Shown piece after piece: positions 35,186-44,260 of a stretch of DNA of 64,000 nt. Each line of letters opens with the position of its first letter. Positions within the stretch are counted from its first letter, which is position 1. The notes below the pieces were generated by a model. It saw only the letters and a list, made by a program, of their open reading frames with translations, ran no database searches and was not told the origin of the DNA. The DNA is from Roseovarius tolerans (lineage in GTDB: Bacteria > Pseudomonadota > Alphaproteobacteria > Rhodobacterales > Rhodobacteraceae). Made by a program: the position numbers and the translations under genes. The stretch lies in the NCBI RefSeq assembly GCF_900109855.1, contig NZ_FOBO01000003.1, forward strand, positions 1 through 64,000, written 5' to 3'.

Positions 35186-38100
35186 TGGGGCGTCGGCCAA
35201 AGACACCTCGTGTCGGGCGCAGGGCCGCGACCCGGCGGCGTATCGGGATCAGGGGGGCGCCCGACCGGATCGAGGTGCCGGATATCGGTCTGACGCCGGA
35301 GGTGCGGGACCGGATCGCCGATTTTCTGAAGAGGCGCGCGGTGCCGCTGGCGCTATTGCCGCTGGCGCTGGAATACCGGTTCATGAAGGTCAACGTGCCG
35401 GTCAAGATCAAGGATACCGGGGATATCCGCGAGGCGATCAAGCCATTCGAGGCCGCGCGCGGCCTGAAATCGCTTGCCAAGCGGCAGGAGGCGGCGGCGA
35501 AAAAGGCCGCGACGCTGGACCGGTTTGCAAAGCGGTCGGCAAAGTTCGAGACGCGAAAATTCGAGCAGGCCGAGCAGCTTTGGGTGCGGTGGTATCCCGA
35601 TGAAGGCTTTGCCGAGGAGGGCATCGCCCCGATGAGCGAAGACGAGGCCGCTGCGAAGCGCGCCTTCGAGGAGGCGATTGGCGGCAGGCCTTGGTGGGAC
35701 ATGTCCGATGCCGAGGTCAGCGCGCAGTGGCAGCATTTCGTCAGCGGAGTGGGGGCTTGCCGCGCGGTGCATCTGATGCGCGCGGGCGATGCGGCGGGGG
35801 ACGCGGACTATCAGGCGCGGATCGGGCGCATCGCTGCGCTGCCGGGCAAGGTGGCGCTTTACGGGGTGATCGAGGGCACGGTCGAGTATCTGGCGGAGGG
35901 TGGCAAGATTCCGGCCAATACCAAGGCTGCCGCTAGCGTGGTCTCTTACACGCCCGAGGCGGCCGATCCGGGTGGGTGGCTGGTGGATTTCGAAACCGCC
36001 GTCAACCACGGCATGGGCGTCAGGATAGACGATCCCGAGACGATCAAGCGGGCACGGGCGGCGGACTGGATCATCGCTGTCGGGCTTGCGGGCAGTGGCG
36101 CGCGCGATGAGATCGAAGCGTTGCTGCGCAGCCATGTGGCAACCGGCGCGTTCGGGGTCATTCCGCAGGACAGTGCGACCAACAATTCGCCCGATGGCCT
36201 GTCCTATCTCAACCGGCCCGAGGCGGATCTGGCCGGGTTCACCCCGCGCGCCACCGCGCTGGAGGGGGGCGGCTATGGCAGTGGCAAGACCCATGCCGCA
36301 GACCTGTTGGCGGAGGCGTTCGACCTGCCGCAGGCGGAGTTGCGCAAGGCGGTCGACGGGGATGATACCGGCTTCGAGGATGCGAGGGCGATGTTGCGGG
36401 TGATCGGCCCGGCCTTGCTGGACAGTGCGCTTGACGGTGTCAGCCAGGTGCCCGGTGTCACCGAGGACGCGTTCATCGAGATCATGGCGGCGTCGATTGC
36501 TGCGCGCGGGGCGCTGCCTGCCATTCGGGTCGGGCGCAATGCCATGGGCGTGCTGCCGATGACCGAGATCGGCGCATTCAAGCCCGATGCGCCGGGTCAG
36601 GATGACGCGACGAAAAAGGTGCATGATTTCCTGACGCGCTATTCGCAATTCAACCGGGCCTTTCTGCCGCCGCAGGCCGATGCCAGCGTGCCGGTGATCA
36701 AGCCCGGCGATCCGGAAAGCGCCGACACGCTGTTCGATATCCTGTCAACGACGCGGGTGTCCAAGCGCATCGACGTGTCGGGCGTGGGCGCGAACGCGGA
36801 TGACATCAAGGGGCTTGGCTGCCCCTATGTGGATGGCGGGCAGGCGAAATACCGGGCGTCCAGCTATCTGGTGGCGCTGCGCGAGACGCCGTTGGCGGAT
36901 TTGCCGGACCCGGACCTGCGCAATCGCCGCTGGCCGCTGCTCTATCGGCTGGCGCGGCTGACGCTGGAGCGCAATATCAAGTCATGGGTTCTGAAGGATG
37001 TTTTCGAGACGTCCGACAGCGGTTCAGGGCCGGGTGGCGGACGCCCGCATATTCTTGATCTGGAACTGAACACGGTCACAGACCTCAAGCTGCGGCGGCA
37101 GTTGCAGGTGATCGACAAGACGATGTCAGGGTTCAGTGCCGGGTCGGCGGGTCGGCTGGGACCGGGTGGCATCGGCCTTGAGGCCATCGACAGCCGTGTG
37201 ATCGAGAAGGTGTCGCGGCTCAATCAGGATTTTGCGGCGGCGCTGCGCCAGCTGGAGAGCATTGCCCGGCGTCCGCAGGGGCGCGCGCATCTGGAGGTGC
37301 TCTTGTGCGAGGTGATCGACCTGTTCCAGCACCGGGTGGATGCCTTTGCCACTGGGCTCGCCTATGCGCGGCTGAAGGCCGACCGGCAGGCCGGGCAGAC
37401 CGGGCTGGCCGGGGGGTATTACGGGTTTATCGGCAAGCTGCGCCCCGAAAGTGCGACCGGCGGGAGCGACGGATACATTCAGGCCCCGTCGGTGCCGCAG
37501 GCGCAAACGGCGGCGCTGTTGCGCTCGGCCTATCTGCGGCACCGGGGCGGCGGCGCGTTCAGCATCGACCTCGGATCAGGGCGCACCCGGCGGGCGCTGC
37601 GGCTGATGGACCTGATCGGCAAGGGCCACGACCTGCAGGAAGGGCTGGGCCTGCGCGGGGAACGCTGGCTGCATGACATGAAGCATGATGCGCTGATCCT
37701 GCAGCTGCGCGCGCGCTATCCGCTGGAGGGCGAGCGCGAGGACGGGATCACCGCGCGCCGCGTGTTCAACGGGCTTGCCTTTGTCGACGATCCGCAAACG
37801 CAGGGCCCGCTCAAGGCGTTGCAGGCGGTGCTGGCGGATGATCTCGATGCGCTTGCGGATATCGTGATGGCCGAGGCGGTGCATCGCCGCGCCCTCGGGC
37901 AGGGGGATGCCGCCAATGCCTGGTTGCAGGTGTTGTCGGGCCATCCGCCGCCGGGGCAGCCGCTGTTCCTCAAGACGCAGCGGCTGGGGCAGGGGTCGTC
38001 CTACCGGGTGAGCCTGATGCTGGACGAGGTTGCGCCCGAACCCAAGGCCCGCCCGCGCGAGATTGCCGAGCCGGGGCTGGCGGGTTTTGCCGCGCAGGTG

Positions 38101-39735
38101 TTCGACGGGTTCGGCGAGGCGCGGCTCGAGATGTCGCTGAGCGCGCCCGCGTCCACGGCGGGCGGGCCGGGGCCCACCTCCACGGTCTCGCTGCGTTTGG
38201 CCGAAGATCTGGGGATGGCACCGATTGATCTGGTGATCGGCGGTGCCAGCGAAGTGCAGGTCAGGGCCAAGGCGGCCATCGCACGGCAGCTGATGCAACA
38301 GCCGGCCCTGCTGGCGCAATTGGGCGATGTGCAACCCGGCGACGGGCTGGCCTTTGACGTGAACCTGAGCGCCGGGCAGCCGTCTCTCGAAGAGTTGCTG
38401 CAGCGGGCCGAGCTGATCCGCAAGACGGCCAAGAACGGCCGCAGTCTGGATCATGCGGACCTGAATGCCAGTGCTGATATCCGCAACGGAGAGTTGCCCG
38501 AGGCGGAGGCGATCATGGCGGTCGCCTACGGGATTTCGGCGTTGCGAGAGCGTATCAAGCTTTTACATGCGCGGATGAAGGCGGTGCTCGATGCCGCCAA
38601 TAACGCCATTTCGGTGTTTGAAACCGAGGTGCTGGAGGCCCTTCGGGTGATCGACAGCGGGGTCGGTCAGCCCGAGATCGACCGGGCGATGGAGCGCGTC
38701 GAGCAGCATCGCGCGGTCCTGCTTGGCCGGTTTCTGGAACCGCTGGCGGATTACGGCATGCCCGGTGCCCTGCGTCATTTCACCAGTGCAGAGGCGGTCG
38801 AAGATCCAGAGGCCGTGATCGGGCGGTTGCGGGACATGACCGCGCGGATGGAGACGCAGAAGGCGCGGCTGGCGGCGGCATTGCGCGATCCTGCGGCGAC
38901 GGGGCACGCGTCGCTGGCCGATGCCAAGGGTGATTTGCAGGGCTGCGTGGCGGCATTGCAGCAGGCGCTGGATGGCGAGGCGATGATCATCCTGCCGCCG
39001 GTGCCGCGCAATCTGCCTGCGTTGCAGCCTGTCGTGGATGCAGCGGCCGGGGTGTCCGAGGCGCTTGATCCCTGGGGCGCGCGTCGTCCCAATACCGGGC
39101 GGGCGGCACAATTGGCATCCCTTGCCGGACGCAGCGGGTTCAGGTCGCGCCGTGAGGCGACGATTGATCCGGATGACCTGCAGGCCGATCCGCGCCCGGT
39201 CGAGGAGGCCCCGCAAGTGCGCCACCACGGAATGTTCCTGAGCGGTGACACCTTGATGGAGAGAAAGATGCCGGTCTGTGGCATTGTCTGCGATGAATGG
39301 AGCCTGCAACGCCCGAGCCAGACCCAGCCTGCGGGGATCGCCATCAACTATGACAGTCCGCAAAGCGAGGCGCCGCATGCGATCCTGCTGGGGGTGGCAC
39401 CGCATGACGGGGTGCGCAACTGGACCGGCCTTCGCGCCGCACGGCTGGTGTTCGAGACCATCAACTGGATGAAAATCCGTGCGCTTTCGAGCCATGAGCG
39501 GGCGTTTCCGGGCGCGGCATTGCCGGGGGCCAACGTGATCGCCCACAAGACCGACGGAGATCAGGACCGCGCCCGCATTCCGCAATTCCGGCTGCGCAAT
39601 ACCGGGCTGGCGCTGGGCACCGGGGGGCTGGCGTTCCGGCTGGTTGACGGGCTTGACGATCTGCTGCGTCTCGGTACCTCTGCCAATGCGCTGGCCGTGG
39701 CCGAACGGCGCGGCTTTGGCGTGGTGAAGGAGTAG
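35185..39735 (+). CDS. Giant hypothetical protein, operon gene C (1516 aa)
   Basis: The ATG at 35185 overlaps the gene B stop; longer in-frame starts inside gene B are ignored. The N terminus is very basic (GRRPKTPRVGRRAATRRR), then KRQEAAAKKAATLDRFAKRS suggests a helical arm. Near residue 365, GGYGSGKT fits the Walker A pattern GxxxxGKT, without an obvious Walker B. Residues about 1050-1300 are helical. A C-terminal domain near 1365-1450 has WSLQRPSQTQPAGIAINYD and SEAPHAILLGVAPHD. No signal peptide. The function is unknown. It is followed 4 bp later by gene D. Confidence 0.75.
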   Translation: MGRRPKTPRVGRRAATRRRIGIRGAPDRIEVPDIGLTPEVRDRIADFLKRRAVPLALLPLALEYRFMKVNVPVKIKDTGDIREAIKPFEAARGLKSLAKRQEAAAKKAATLDRFAKRSAKFETRKFEQAEQLWVRWYPDEGFAEEGIAPMSEDEAAAKRAFEEAIGGRPWWDMSDAEVSAQWQHFVSGVGACRAVHLMRAGDAAGDADYQARIGRIAALPGKVALYGVIEGTVEYLAEGGKIPANTKAAASVVSYTPEAADPGGWLVDFETAVNHGMGVRIDDPETIKRARAADWIIAVGLAGSGARDEIEALLRSHVATGAFGVIPQDSATNNSPDGLSYLNRPEADLAGFTPRATALEGGGYGSGKTHAADLLAEAFDLPQAELRKAVDGDDTGFEDARAMLRVIGPALLDSALDGVSQVPGVTEDAFIEIMAASIAARGALPAIRVGRNAMGVLPMTEIGAFKPDAPGQDDATKKVHDFLTRYSQFNRAFLPPQADASVPVIKPGDPESADTLFDILSTTRVSKRIDVSGVGANADDIKGLGCPYVDGGQAKYRASSYLVALRETPLADLPDPDLRNRRWPLLYRLARLTLERNIKSWVLKDVFETSDSGSGPGGGRPHILDLELNTVTDLKLRRQLQVIDKTMSGFSAGSAGRLGPGGIGLEAIDSRVIEKVSRLNQDFAAALRQLESIARRPQGRAHLEVLLCEVIDLFQHRVDAFATGLAYARLKADRQAGQTGLAGGYYGFIGKLRPESATGGSDGYIQAPSVPQAQTAALLRSAYLRHRGGGAFSIDLGSGRTRRALRLMDLIGKGHDLQEGLGLRGERWLHDMKHDALILQLRARYPLEGEREDGITARRVFNGLAFVDDPQTQGPLKALQAVLADDLDALADIVMAEAVHRRALGQGDAANAWLQVLSGHPPPGQPLFLKTQRLGQGSSYRVSLMLDEVAPEPKARPREIAEPGLAGFAAQVFDGFGEARLEMSLSAPASTAGGPGPTSTVSLRLAEDLGMAPIDLVIGGASEVQVRAKAAIARQLMQQPALLAQLGDVQPGDGLAFDVNLSAGQPSLEELLQRAELIRKTAKNGRSLDHADLNASADIRNGELPEAEAIMAVAYGISALRERIKLLHARMKAVLDAANNAISVFETEVLEALRVIDSGVGQPEIDRAMERVEQHRAVLLGRFLEPLADYGMPGALRHFTSAEAVEDPEAVIGRLRDMTARMETQKARLAAALRDPAATGHASLADAKGDLQGCVAALQQALDGEAMIILPPVPRNLPALQPVVDAAAGVSEALDPWGARRPNTGRAAQLASLAGRSGFRSRREATIDPDDLQADPRPVEEAPQVRHHGMFLSGDTLMERKMPVCGIVCDEWSLQRPSQTQPAGIAINYDSPQSEAPHAILLGVAPHDGVRNWTGLRAARLVFETINWMKIRALSSHERAFPGAALPGANVIAHKTDGDQDRARIPQFRLRNTGLALGTGGLAFRLVDGLDDLLRLGTSANALAVAERRGFGVVKE

Positions 39736-39739
39736 ACCG

Positions 39740-41053
39740 ATGGCAGGAGACAAGAAGCAGCAGCTGCATGGCTCGAACCGCTCGGTCAACATTGCCGAGG
39801 CGCTGTCGGCGCGCGTCAAGGATCCGTTGTGGTTTCTGGCGCGGCAATGGCAGACCGGTGAGTTTGAGGCGGAAAACGGCGGCGCGCTGGCAAGCGTCGA
39901 TCTGGAGAGCCGCCATTTTCCGGTGGCTCGGTTGCAGCGCGGGGAAGAGATGCTGGAGCTTGACCCCAAGGAGCCGCTGGAGCCGTTCATCGAGGCCGAG
40001 GCCGAGAGCGCGGGCCGTGACGAGGCCGCCGCCTGGCGCAGTGAGGCGCTGGAATACGCGTTCGGATTGGAGACCACCGGGCATCGGTTGCGGGCCAGCG
40101 ACTACACCGGGTTTCAACTTGATTGGTATCAGTTCGACCTTGAAAAAGAATTCGACGGTGACGGCGCGGAGGAGGATGCGCCGCGCAGCTATGTGCCGAC
40201 GCAGATCAGCTTTCCCGGGGCACCCGATCCACGCTGGTGGCGGCTGGAGGAGGCAGGGGCATATTTCGATGCCCCGCGCGAGGCAGAGCCCAATATCCTC
40301 TCCACCCTGCTGCCGGAGTTCTTTTATACCGATATCAACAACTGGTACATGATCCCCGCGCCGATGCCTGCGGGCGCGGTTCGGGACATCCTTTCGCTGC
40401 GCGTGACCGACAGTTTCGGGGTGATGACCGAGCTGGAGCCGGTGGAGGAGGAGGGCTGGAGGGTGTTTGCCGTCGATCCGCTGCCCGATGCAGGGCGTGG
40501 CATTTCGGGCCGGCAACTCTATGCCCCCAATGTCGCGATCGACGTGCTTTACAATGACGTTCTGGAGGATGTCCGCTTCGTGCGGGACGAGCAGGCCAAT
40601 CTGGTCTGGGCGTGGGAGCATGTCTATACCACCGAAACCGGCGAGACCGTGATGAACGGCGATGCGCGCGAGGCCGAAACGCAAGACAGCAGCGATGCGC
40701 CGGAACCTGCTGGGTTTCGCCTGATGTCGGATGTGCCCCGGAACTGGATTCCGTATCTGCCGGTGCAGATCGACCTGACCCCGACCGATGGCGAGGTGTT
40801 CCTGCGGCGGGGCCGGACTGACCCGGAGGCGAGCCGCGACACTCCGCAATACCGCTCGACCGTGGTGGCCGAGGCGGTGCGCCTGATGGAAGAGGAAGTG
40901 CCGCGCACCGGGTTGCGCGTACGGCGCATCGCCAAGTTTGCCAGCGGTGCGGGCGAGGACAGCAATCATTTCTGGGTGGGTCGCCACAAGGATGCCGGGC
41001 GCGGCCATGCCGGGCCAGGATTGCGCTTTGATTATGTAGAGGGCGACGATTAA
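39740..41053 (+). CDS. Hypothetical protein, operon gene D (437 aa)
   Basis: AAGGAG ribosome binding site at the end of gene C. The N-terminal line RVKDPLWFLARQWQTGEFEA followed by NGGALASV is distinctive; I recall it in uncharacterised proteins of several phyla that travel with gene B- and C-like proteins. Other parts include LDWYQFDLEKEFDGDG, FFYTDINNWYMIPAPMPAG and DSNHFWVGRHKDAGRGHAGP. No signal peptide, membrane span or catalytic motif is visible. It ends the operon and overlaps the convergent GH26 gene by four bases. Confidence 0.75.
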   Translation: MAGDKKQQLHGSNRSVNIAEALSARVKDPLWFLARQWQTGEFEAENGGALASVDLESRHFPVARLQRGEEMLELDPKEPLEPFIEAEAESAGRDEAAAWRSEALEYAFGLETTGHRLRASDYTGFQLDWYQFDLEKEFDGDGAEEDAPRSYVPTQISFPGAPDPRWWRLEEAGAYFDAPREAEPNILSTLLPEFFYTDINNWYMIPAPMPAGAVRDILSLRVTDSFGVMTELEPVEEEGWRVFAVDPLPDAGRGISGRQLYAPNVAIDVLYNDVLEDVRFVRDEQANLVWAWEHVYTTETGETVMNGDAREAETQDSSDAPEPAGFRLMSDVPRNWIPYLPVQIDLTPTDGEVFLRRGRTDPEASRDTPQYRSTVVAEAVRLMEEEVPRTGLRVRRIAKFASGAGEDSNHFWVGRHKDAGRGHAGPGLRFDYVEGDD

Positions 41054-42708
41054 AGCGTGTCGAAGATGATGTCGGCAGCGTTGGGGTCCGGCGGCAGGGG
41101 GGGCTGCCCGAAGTCGGGGCGCGACAGGACGCCTGCCTCAAACGCCTCGACGGCGAGGATGCCTCCGGCGTTCCACGTCTTGATATGGTCCGGCACCAGA
41201 TCGAAAAAATCCGTGACGGCATGCTGATAGGCCGTGCCGTGGTCGTTCCTGTCGCCGTCCGTCATGGCACCGGGTATCTGGTTGAGAAGGTCCGGATTGG
41301 TGGCGGCGATTTTCATGAAGGTCTTTTGCTGCACGCCGTTGCCGTCAACATGGCCGTGTTTGAAGGTCTCGACGTAGAACGGTTCGGCGGGCAGCATCGG
41401 GTAATACATTTCGCCGCTCGCGCTGGTGAAGACATTGGCCTGGCCGTATCGCAGGCTGGCACCGGTCGATGTTGACGGCGTGATCGCGGAAATCGCCGAA
41501 TTTCCCAGCCTGTTGACCCAGAACATCACCCATTTCGGTGATTTCGTGCGGGCCAGCTCGAAAACGATATCCTTGAAGAAGGAGCGGTTGCTCTCGGGCC
41601 AGGCTGCATCGGTCTTGTAGGCACCGTAGAGCTTGCCCGTGTTGGCGGTCCTGATGCTGACTTCGGTCAGGGCGTGCTCCCAGTTGAGGCCGTACTGTGC
41701 GTTTACCGCGTTCACTTTAGCGATGACATGCTGATATTCGGCGATCAGGTTCGAGTCTGCCGGGACTTTTACCCAATCCTCGTAATGATCGAGCCCAAGC
41801 ACCGAGATGGTGTTCAGAAAACTCGAAAACGCTGCCGTGGGTGCGGTGGCGTTACCTGTGGGGAAGTAGCGATCCAGATCATCACTAAATTCGGTATCGG
41901 TTGGTTTTCCGTTGATGCAGAACACGAACTTGATCCGCGGGTGTCGGCTTTGGTCGACCTCGGCGCGGATGGCATTGACCATGAGGTTCCACAGGGCAAT
42001 GAAATTGTCCATGTAGGGGGCGGCGGTGTTTCCGCCTGCCTCACCCCACCAGAAATAGCTGATATTGGGTTCGTGGAACAGGCGGACATAGATGTCCTTG
42101 CCGTCGGCCATGGGGTGGGACAGCAGATCTTCGAGGAAGGCACCCATTTCGCGCCCGCCGCGGGTGACGGTGGCGCTTTGAGAGGTGAATTCTGATTGGA
42201 AGTTCGCGGAACCCAGATGTGTGTCGGTTTCGCCGGTGTGATACTTCAGCGGATCAAGGGCGCTTTGGGCAGGCGTGATAAACGGGTTGAGCATGTGATA
42301 GCTGAGGCAGATTTCGCCGCCCTTGGCATAGCATGACAGCATCAGATCCTTCATCATCGCCTTTTCGGACGGGATGCTGCCTGTGCCGCTGCGCTGGTTC
42401 TGGGGCTTGCTGGTTAGCAGAACCTTGTCGTTGCCCTGATAAAAGATATCCGCGACACGCCCGTAGTCGAAGCCGTAGAGCCTGGGCCGCAGGCTGGTGG
42501 CGCATTCGATATCGGTGATCCAGGCATCGGCATAGCCCTCAAGGCTGACGGCGCTATAGGTGCTGGGCGGATTGGCGATGTTCACCATGCTTTCGCCGGG
42601 AAACACGAGTTTGTTTGCCGACACTTGCGACGTGTAGTCCTTTGGGACTTTCAGGTGCCAGAGCAGGCTTTCATACAAGACTTCCTGCGCACCGAGCCAG
42701 GGCTTCAT
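41050..42708 (-). CDS. GH26-like glycoside hydrolase
   Basis: 552 aa from the ATG at 42706-42708, with AAGAGG upstream. The core resembles GH26 beta-mannanases: GGEICLSYHMLNPF (substrate strand), YVRLFHEPNISYFWWGE with the acid/base glutamate after histidine and the FWWG loop, LGLDHYED, and HALTEVSIRTA with the nucleophile glutamate. No signal peptide is visible, which is unusual for the family. Residues 1-110 and the last 100 are unfamiliar. It converges on the unknown four-gene operon with a 4-base overlap of stop codons, which suggests a shared locus. The real substrate is unknown. Confidence 0.7.
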   Translation of the reverse strand: MKPWLGAQEVLYESLLWHLKVPKDYTSQVSANKLVFPGESMVNIANPPSTYSAVSLEGYADAWITDIECATSLRPRLYGFDYGRVADIFYQGNDKVLLTSKPQNQRSGTGSIPSEKAMMKDLMLSCYAKGGEICLSYHMLNPFITPAQSALDPLKYHTGETDTHLGSANFQSEFTSQSATVTRGGREMGAFLEDLLSHPMADGKDIYVRLFHEPNISYFWWGEAGGNTAAPYMDNFIALWNLMVNAIRAEVDQSRHPRIKFVFCINGKPTDTEFSDDLDRYFPTGNATAPTAAFSSFLNTISVLGLDHYEDWVKVPADSNLIAEYQHVIAKVNAVNAQYGLNWEHALTEVSIRTANTGKLYGAYKTDAAWPESNRSFFKDIVFELARTKSPKWVMFWVNRLGNSAISAITPSTSTGASLRYGQANVFTSASGEMYYPMLPAEPFYVETFKHGHVDGNGVQQKTFMKIAATNPDLLNQIPGAMTDGDRNDHGTAYQHAVTDFFDLVPDHIKTWNAGGILAVEAFEAGVLSRPDFGQPPLPPDPNAADIIFDTL

Positions 42709-43137
42709 GAGGACCTCTTTATTCAAATGCGATTTCGAAGAATTTGAAGAAAGGGTGCCAGCCGGAGGTGCGGAAATCAAGAAATTCGCACGTCAGGCCG
42801 TCGGAGTGGCGATATCGCGCCGCGCCGTGAGCAGATGCCGTCCCTTTGCCGGGGAGTCACGGCAAGGGCGGTCATTCGCTGCTCTTTCATGGCCAATCTA
42901 CGCCAGAACCTGTCTGAAAATTGGGGAGTAGCTCCGTGATATGATTAGGTGCAGGTCCAATCCATCCCTCAGCGCAGGCACTGGTCTTGCCCTGTATCGT
43001 CACACTGTTCATGCTCAAGTTCTTGATCTAATGCATGAAACTTTCCCTGTTCGAGGCGAGGGTCCGCCACATTGATGACAAGACTCGACATGAAAAGTTG
43101 AAATGTTAACAATTAGCTATGTCATTCGGAGGTTAAT
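42709..43137. other. Intergenic stretch without a recognisable gene
   Basis: About 430 bp between the GH26 start and the broken exported-protein gene, so it should hold promoters for both. I see no coding frame with support and cannot place promoter boxes. A CGGAGG ribosome binding site lies just before 43138. Confidence 0.45.
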
Positions 43138-43644
43138 ATGAAGATGATACGGCTATTCACTATCTTTCTTAGTAGTACGCTTCTCGCTAGCCATGGTTTC
43201 GCGGGAACTCCTCTCCCGCCGCCGGCGGTCAATTCTGCCGGCAGCAATGACGATACATCGCTCTTTGTTGGTCTGAACTGAGGTATTGGCTCCCGCGCCA
43301 CACTCGAAGGCATTGTTGGCGTGGTTCACAGCAGTGTTGATAGAGATGGCGACGTGGAAGGCGGCCGCCTGTCCGTGCATTTCGATTTGCTCGGTCGTGA
43401 CGTTGCTCCGAATGTACGCCTGACTGGCATTCTCGGCGACGATGACATTGCCGCAGAGGCTGGGCTTGGCCTTGGCTTTGATGGCACCCCGTTCGGCATT
43501 CTGGGCGGTATCGGAAACTACTACAACTTTGGTGGGACGTTAGGCTTCGACGGAACTGTTGGCGGCTACATTGGGACGCATTCCTACGGCGAGTTTTACG
43601 ACAAACCGGATGCTCCGGCTCCGCTATTGCCACCTCCGACATGA
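43138..43644 (+). pseudogene. Small exported protein gene with one in-frame TGA
   Basis: The ATG at 43138 has a GGAGG ribosome binding site and encodes a signal peptide (IRLFTIFLSSTLLASHGFAG). The frame is interrupted once, by TGA at 43279-43281 (codon 48), and then continues in the same frame to TGA at 43642. The sequence after the stop is well formed: VVHSSVDRDGDVEGGRLSVH, RLTGILGDDDIAAEAGLGLG and a glycine-rich beta-barrel-like tail (GGIGNYYNFGG). The position probably held tryptophan (TGG). It is a recent nonsense mutation, or less likely readthrough. The family is unknown. Confidence 0.6.
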
Positions 43645-43732
43645 CCTGACTCGGCTCATCAGCCGGTCGCGGCATAGAGGTCCGCTGCATCAGAATTTCG
43701 TCTGCTACGGCACAAGGCGGCTTTAACGAACT

Positions 43733-44260
43733 ATGAACAGCAAACGCGCGCCTGACAACCAATCTGCGCCTCTCTCGAAGAGCGCATTGGCCGTAAGCCG
43801 TAGAGACGCGATTTTGCGACTGGCATCTGGCTGCCTGGTGTCGCTGGTGTCTTCGCCGGCGGTCGGACAAACTGCAACAATCGAACGCAAGACCCTGGAT
43901 GCCGTGATCGACACTCTCTTGCCAGCGGATGACCTGACGCCGTCGGCCACGGAGCTTGGCGTGAGCGACGAGCTCATGTTGCTTGCATCAAAGGGCAGCT
44001 CGCTGCACCGTCTATTCGCGCTTGGGACGACATGGCTCGACACACTGGATGCACGTAGCTTTGCAGAGTTGCCCTCTGAAACGCGTCAAGATGTTCTCAG
44101 ATACATGGAGCGCGCAGATTACAACGAAGTTCCGGGGCGCTTCTTTCAATTGCTGCGCCAGATGACTGTAGAAATATACTACGCCCAGCCGCAGACTTAT
44201 GCCGGGCTTTCACTCAACCCGGCCCCACAGCCGGAGGGGTACCCTCCGCCGTGGAAATGA
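43733..44260 (+). CDS. Gluconate 2-dehydrogenase subunit 3-like protein
   Basis: 175 aa. A Tat-like signal with SRRDAILRLASGCLVSLVSS lies near residues 22-41, followed by the subunit 3 fold (LDAVIDTLLPADDLTPSATE, then FFQLLRQMTVEIYYAQPQTY). In membrane-bound gluconate and related dehydrogenases this subunit helps export and assemble the flavoprotein. The next gene starts inside its stop codon region and is the flavoprotein, so the two form a complex. No cytochrome c subunit gene is visible next to them. Confidence 0.82.
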   Translation: MNSKRAPDNQSAPLSKSALAVSRRDAILRLASGCLVSLVSSPAVGQTATIERKTLDAVIDTLLPADDLTPSATELGVSDELMLLASKGSSLHRLFALGTTWLDTLDARSFAELPSETRQDVLRYMERADYNEVPGRFFQLLRQMTVEIYYAQPQTYAGLSLNPAPQPEGYPPPWK

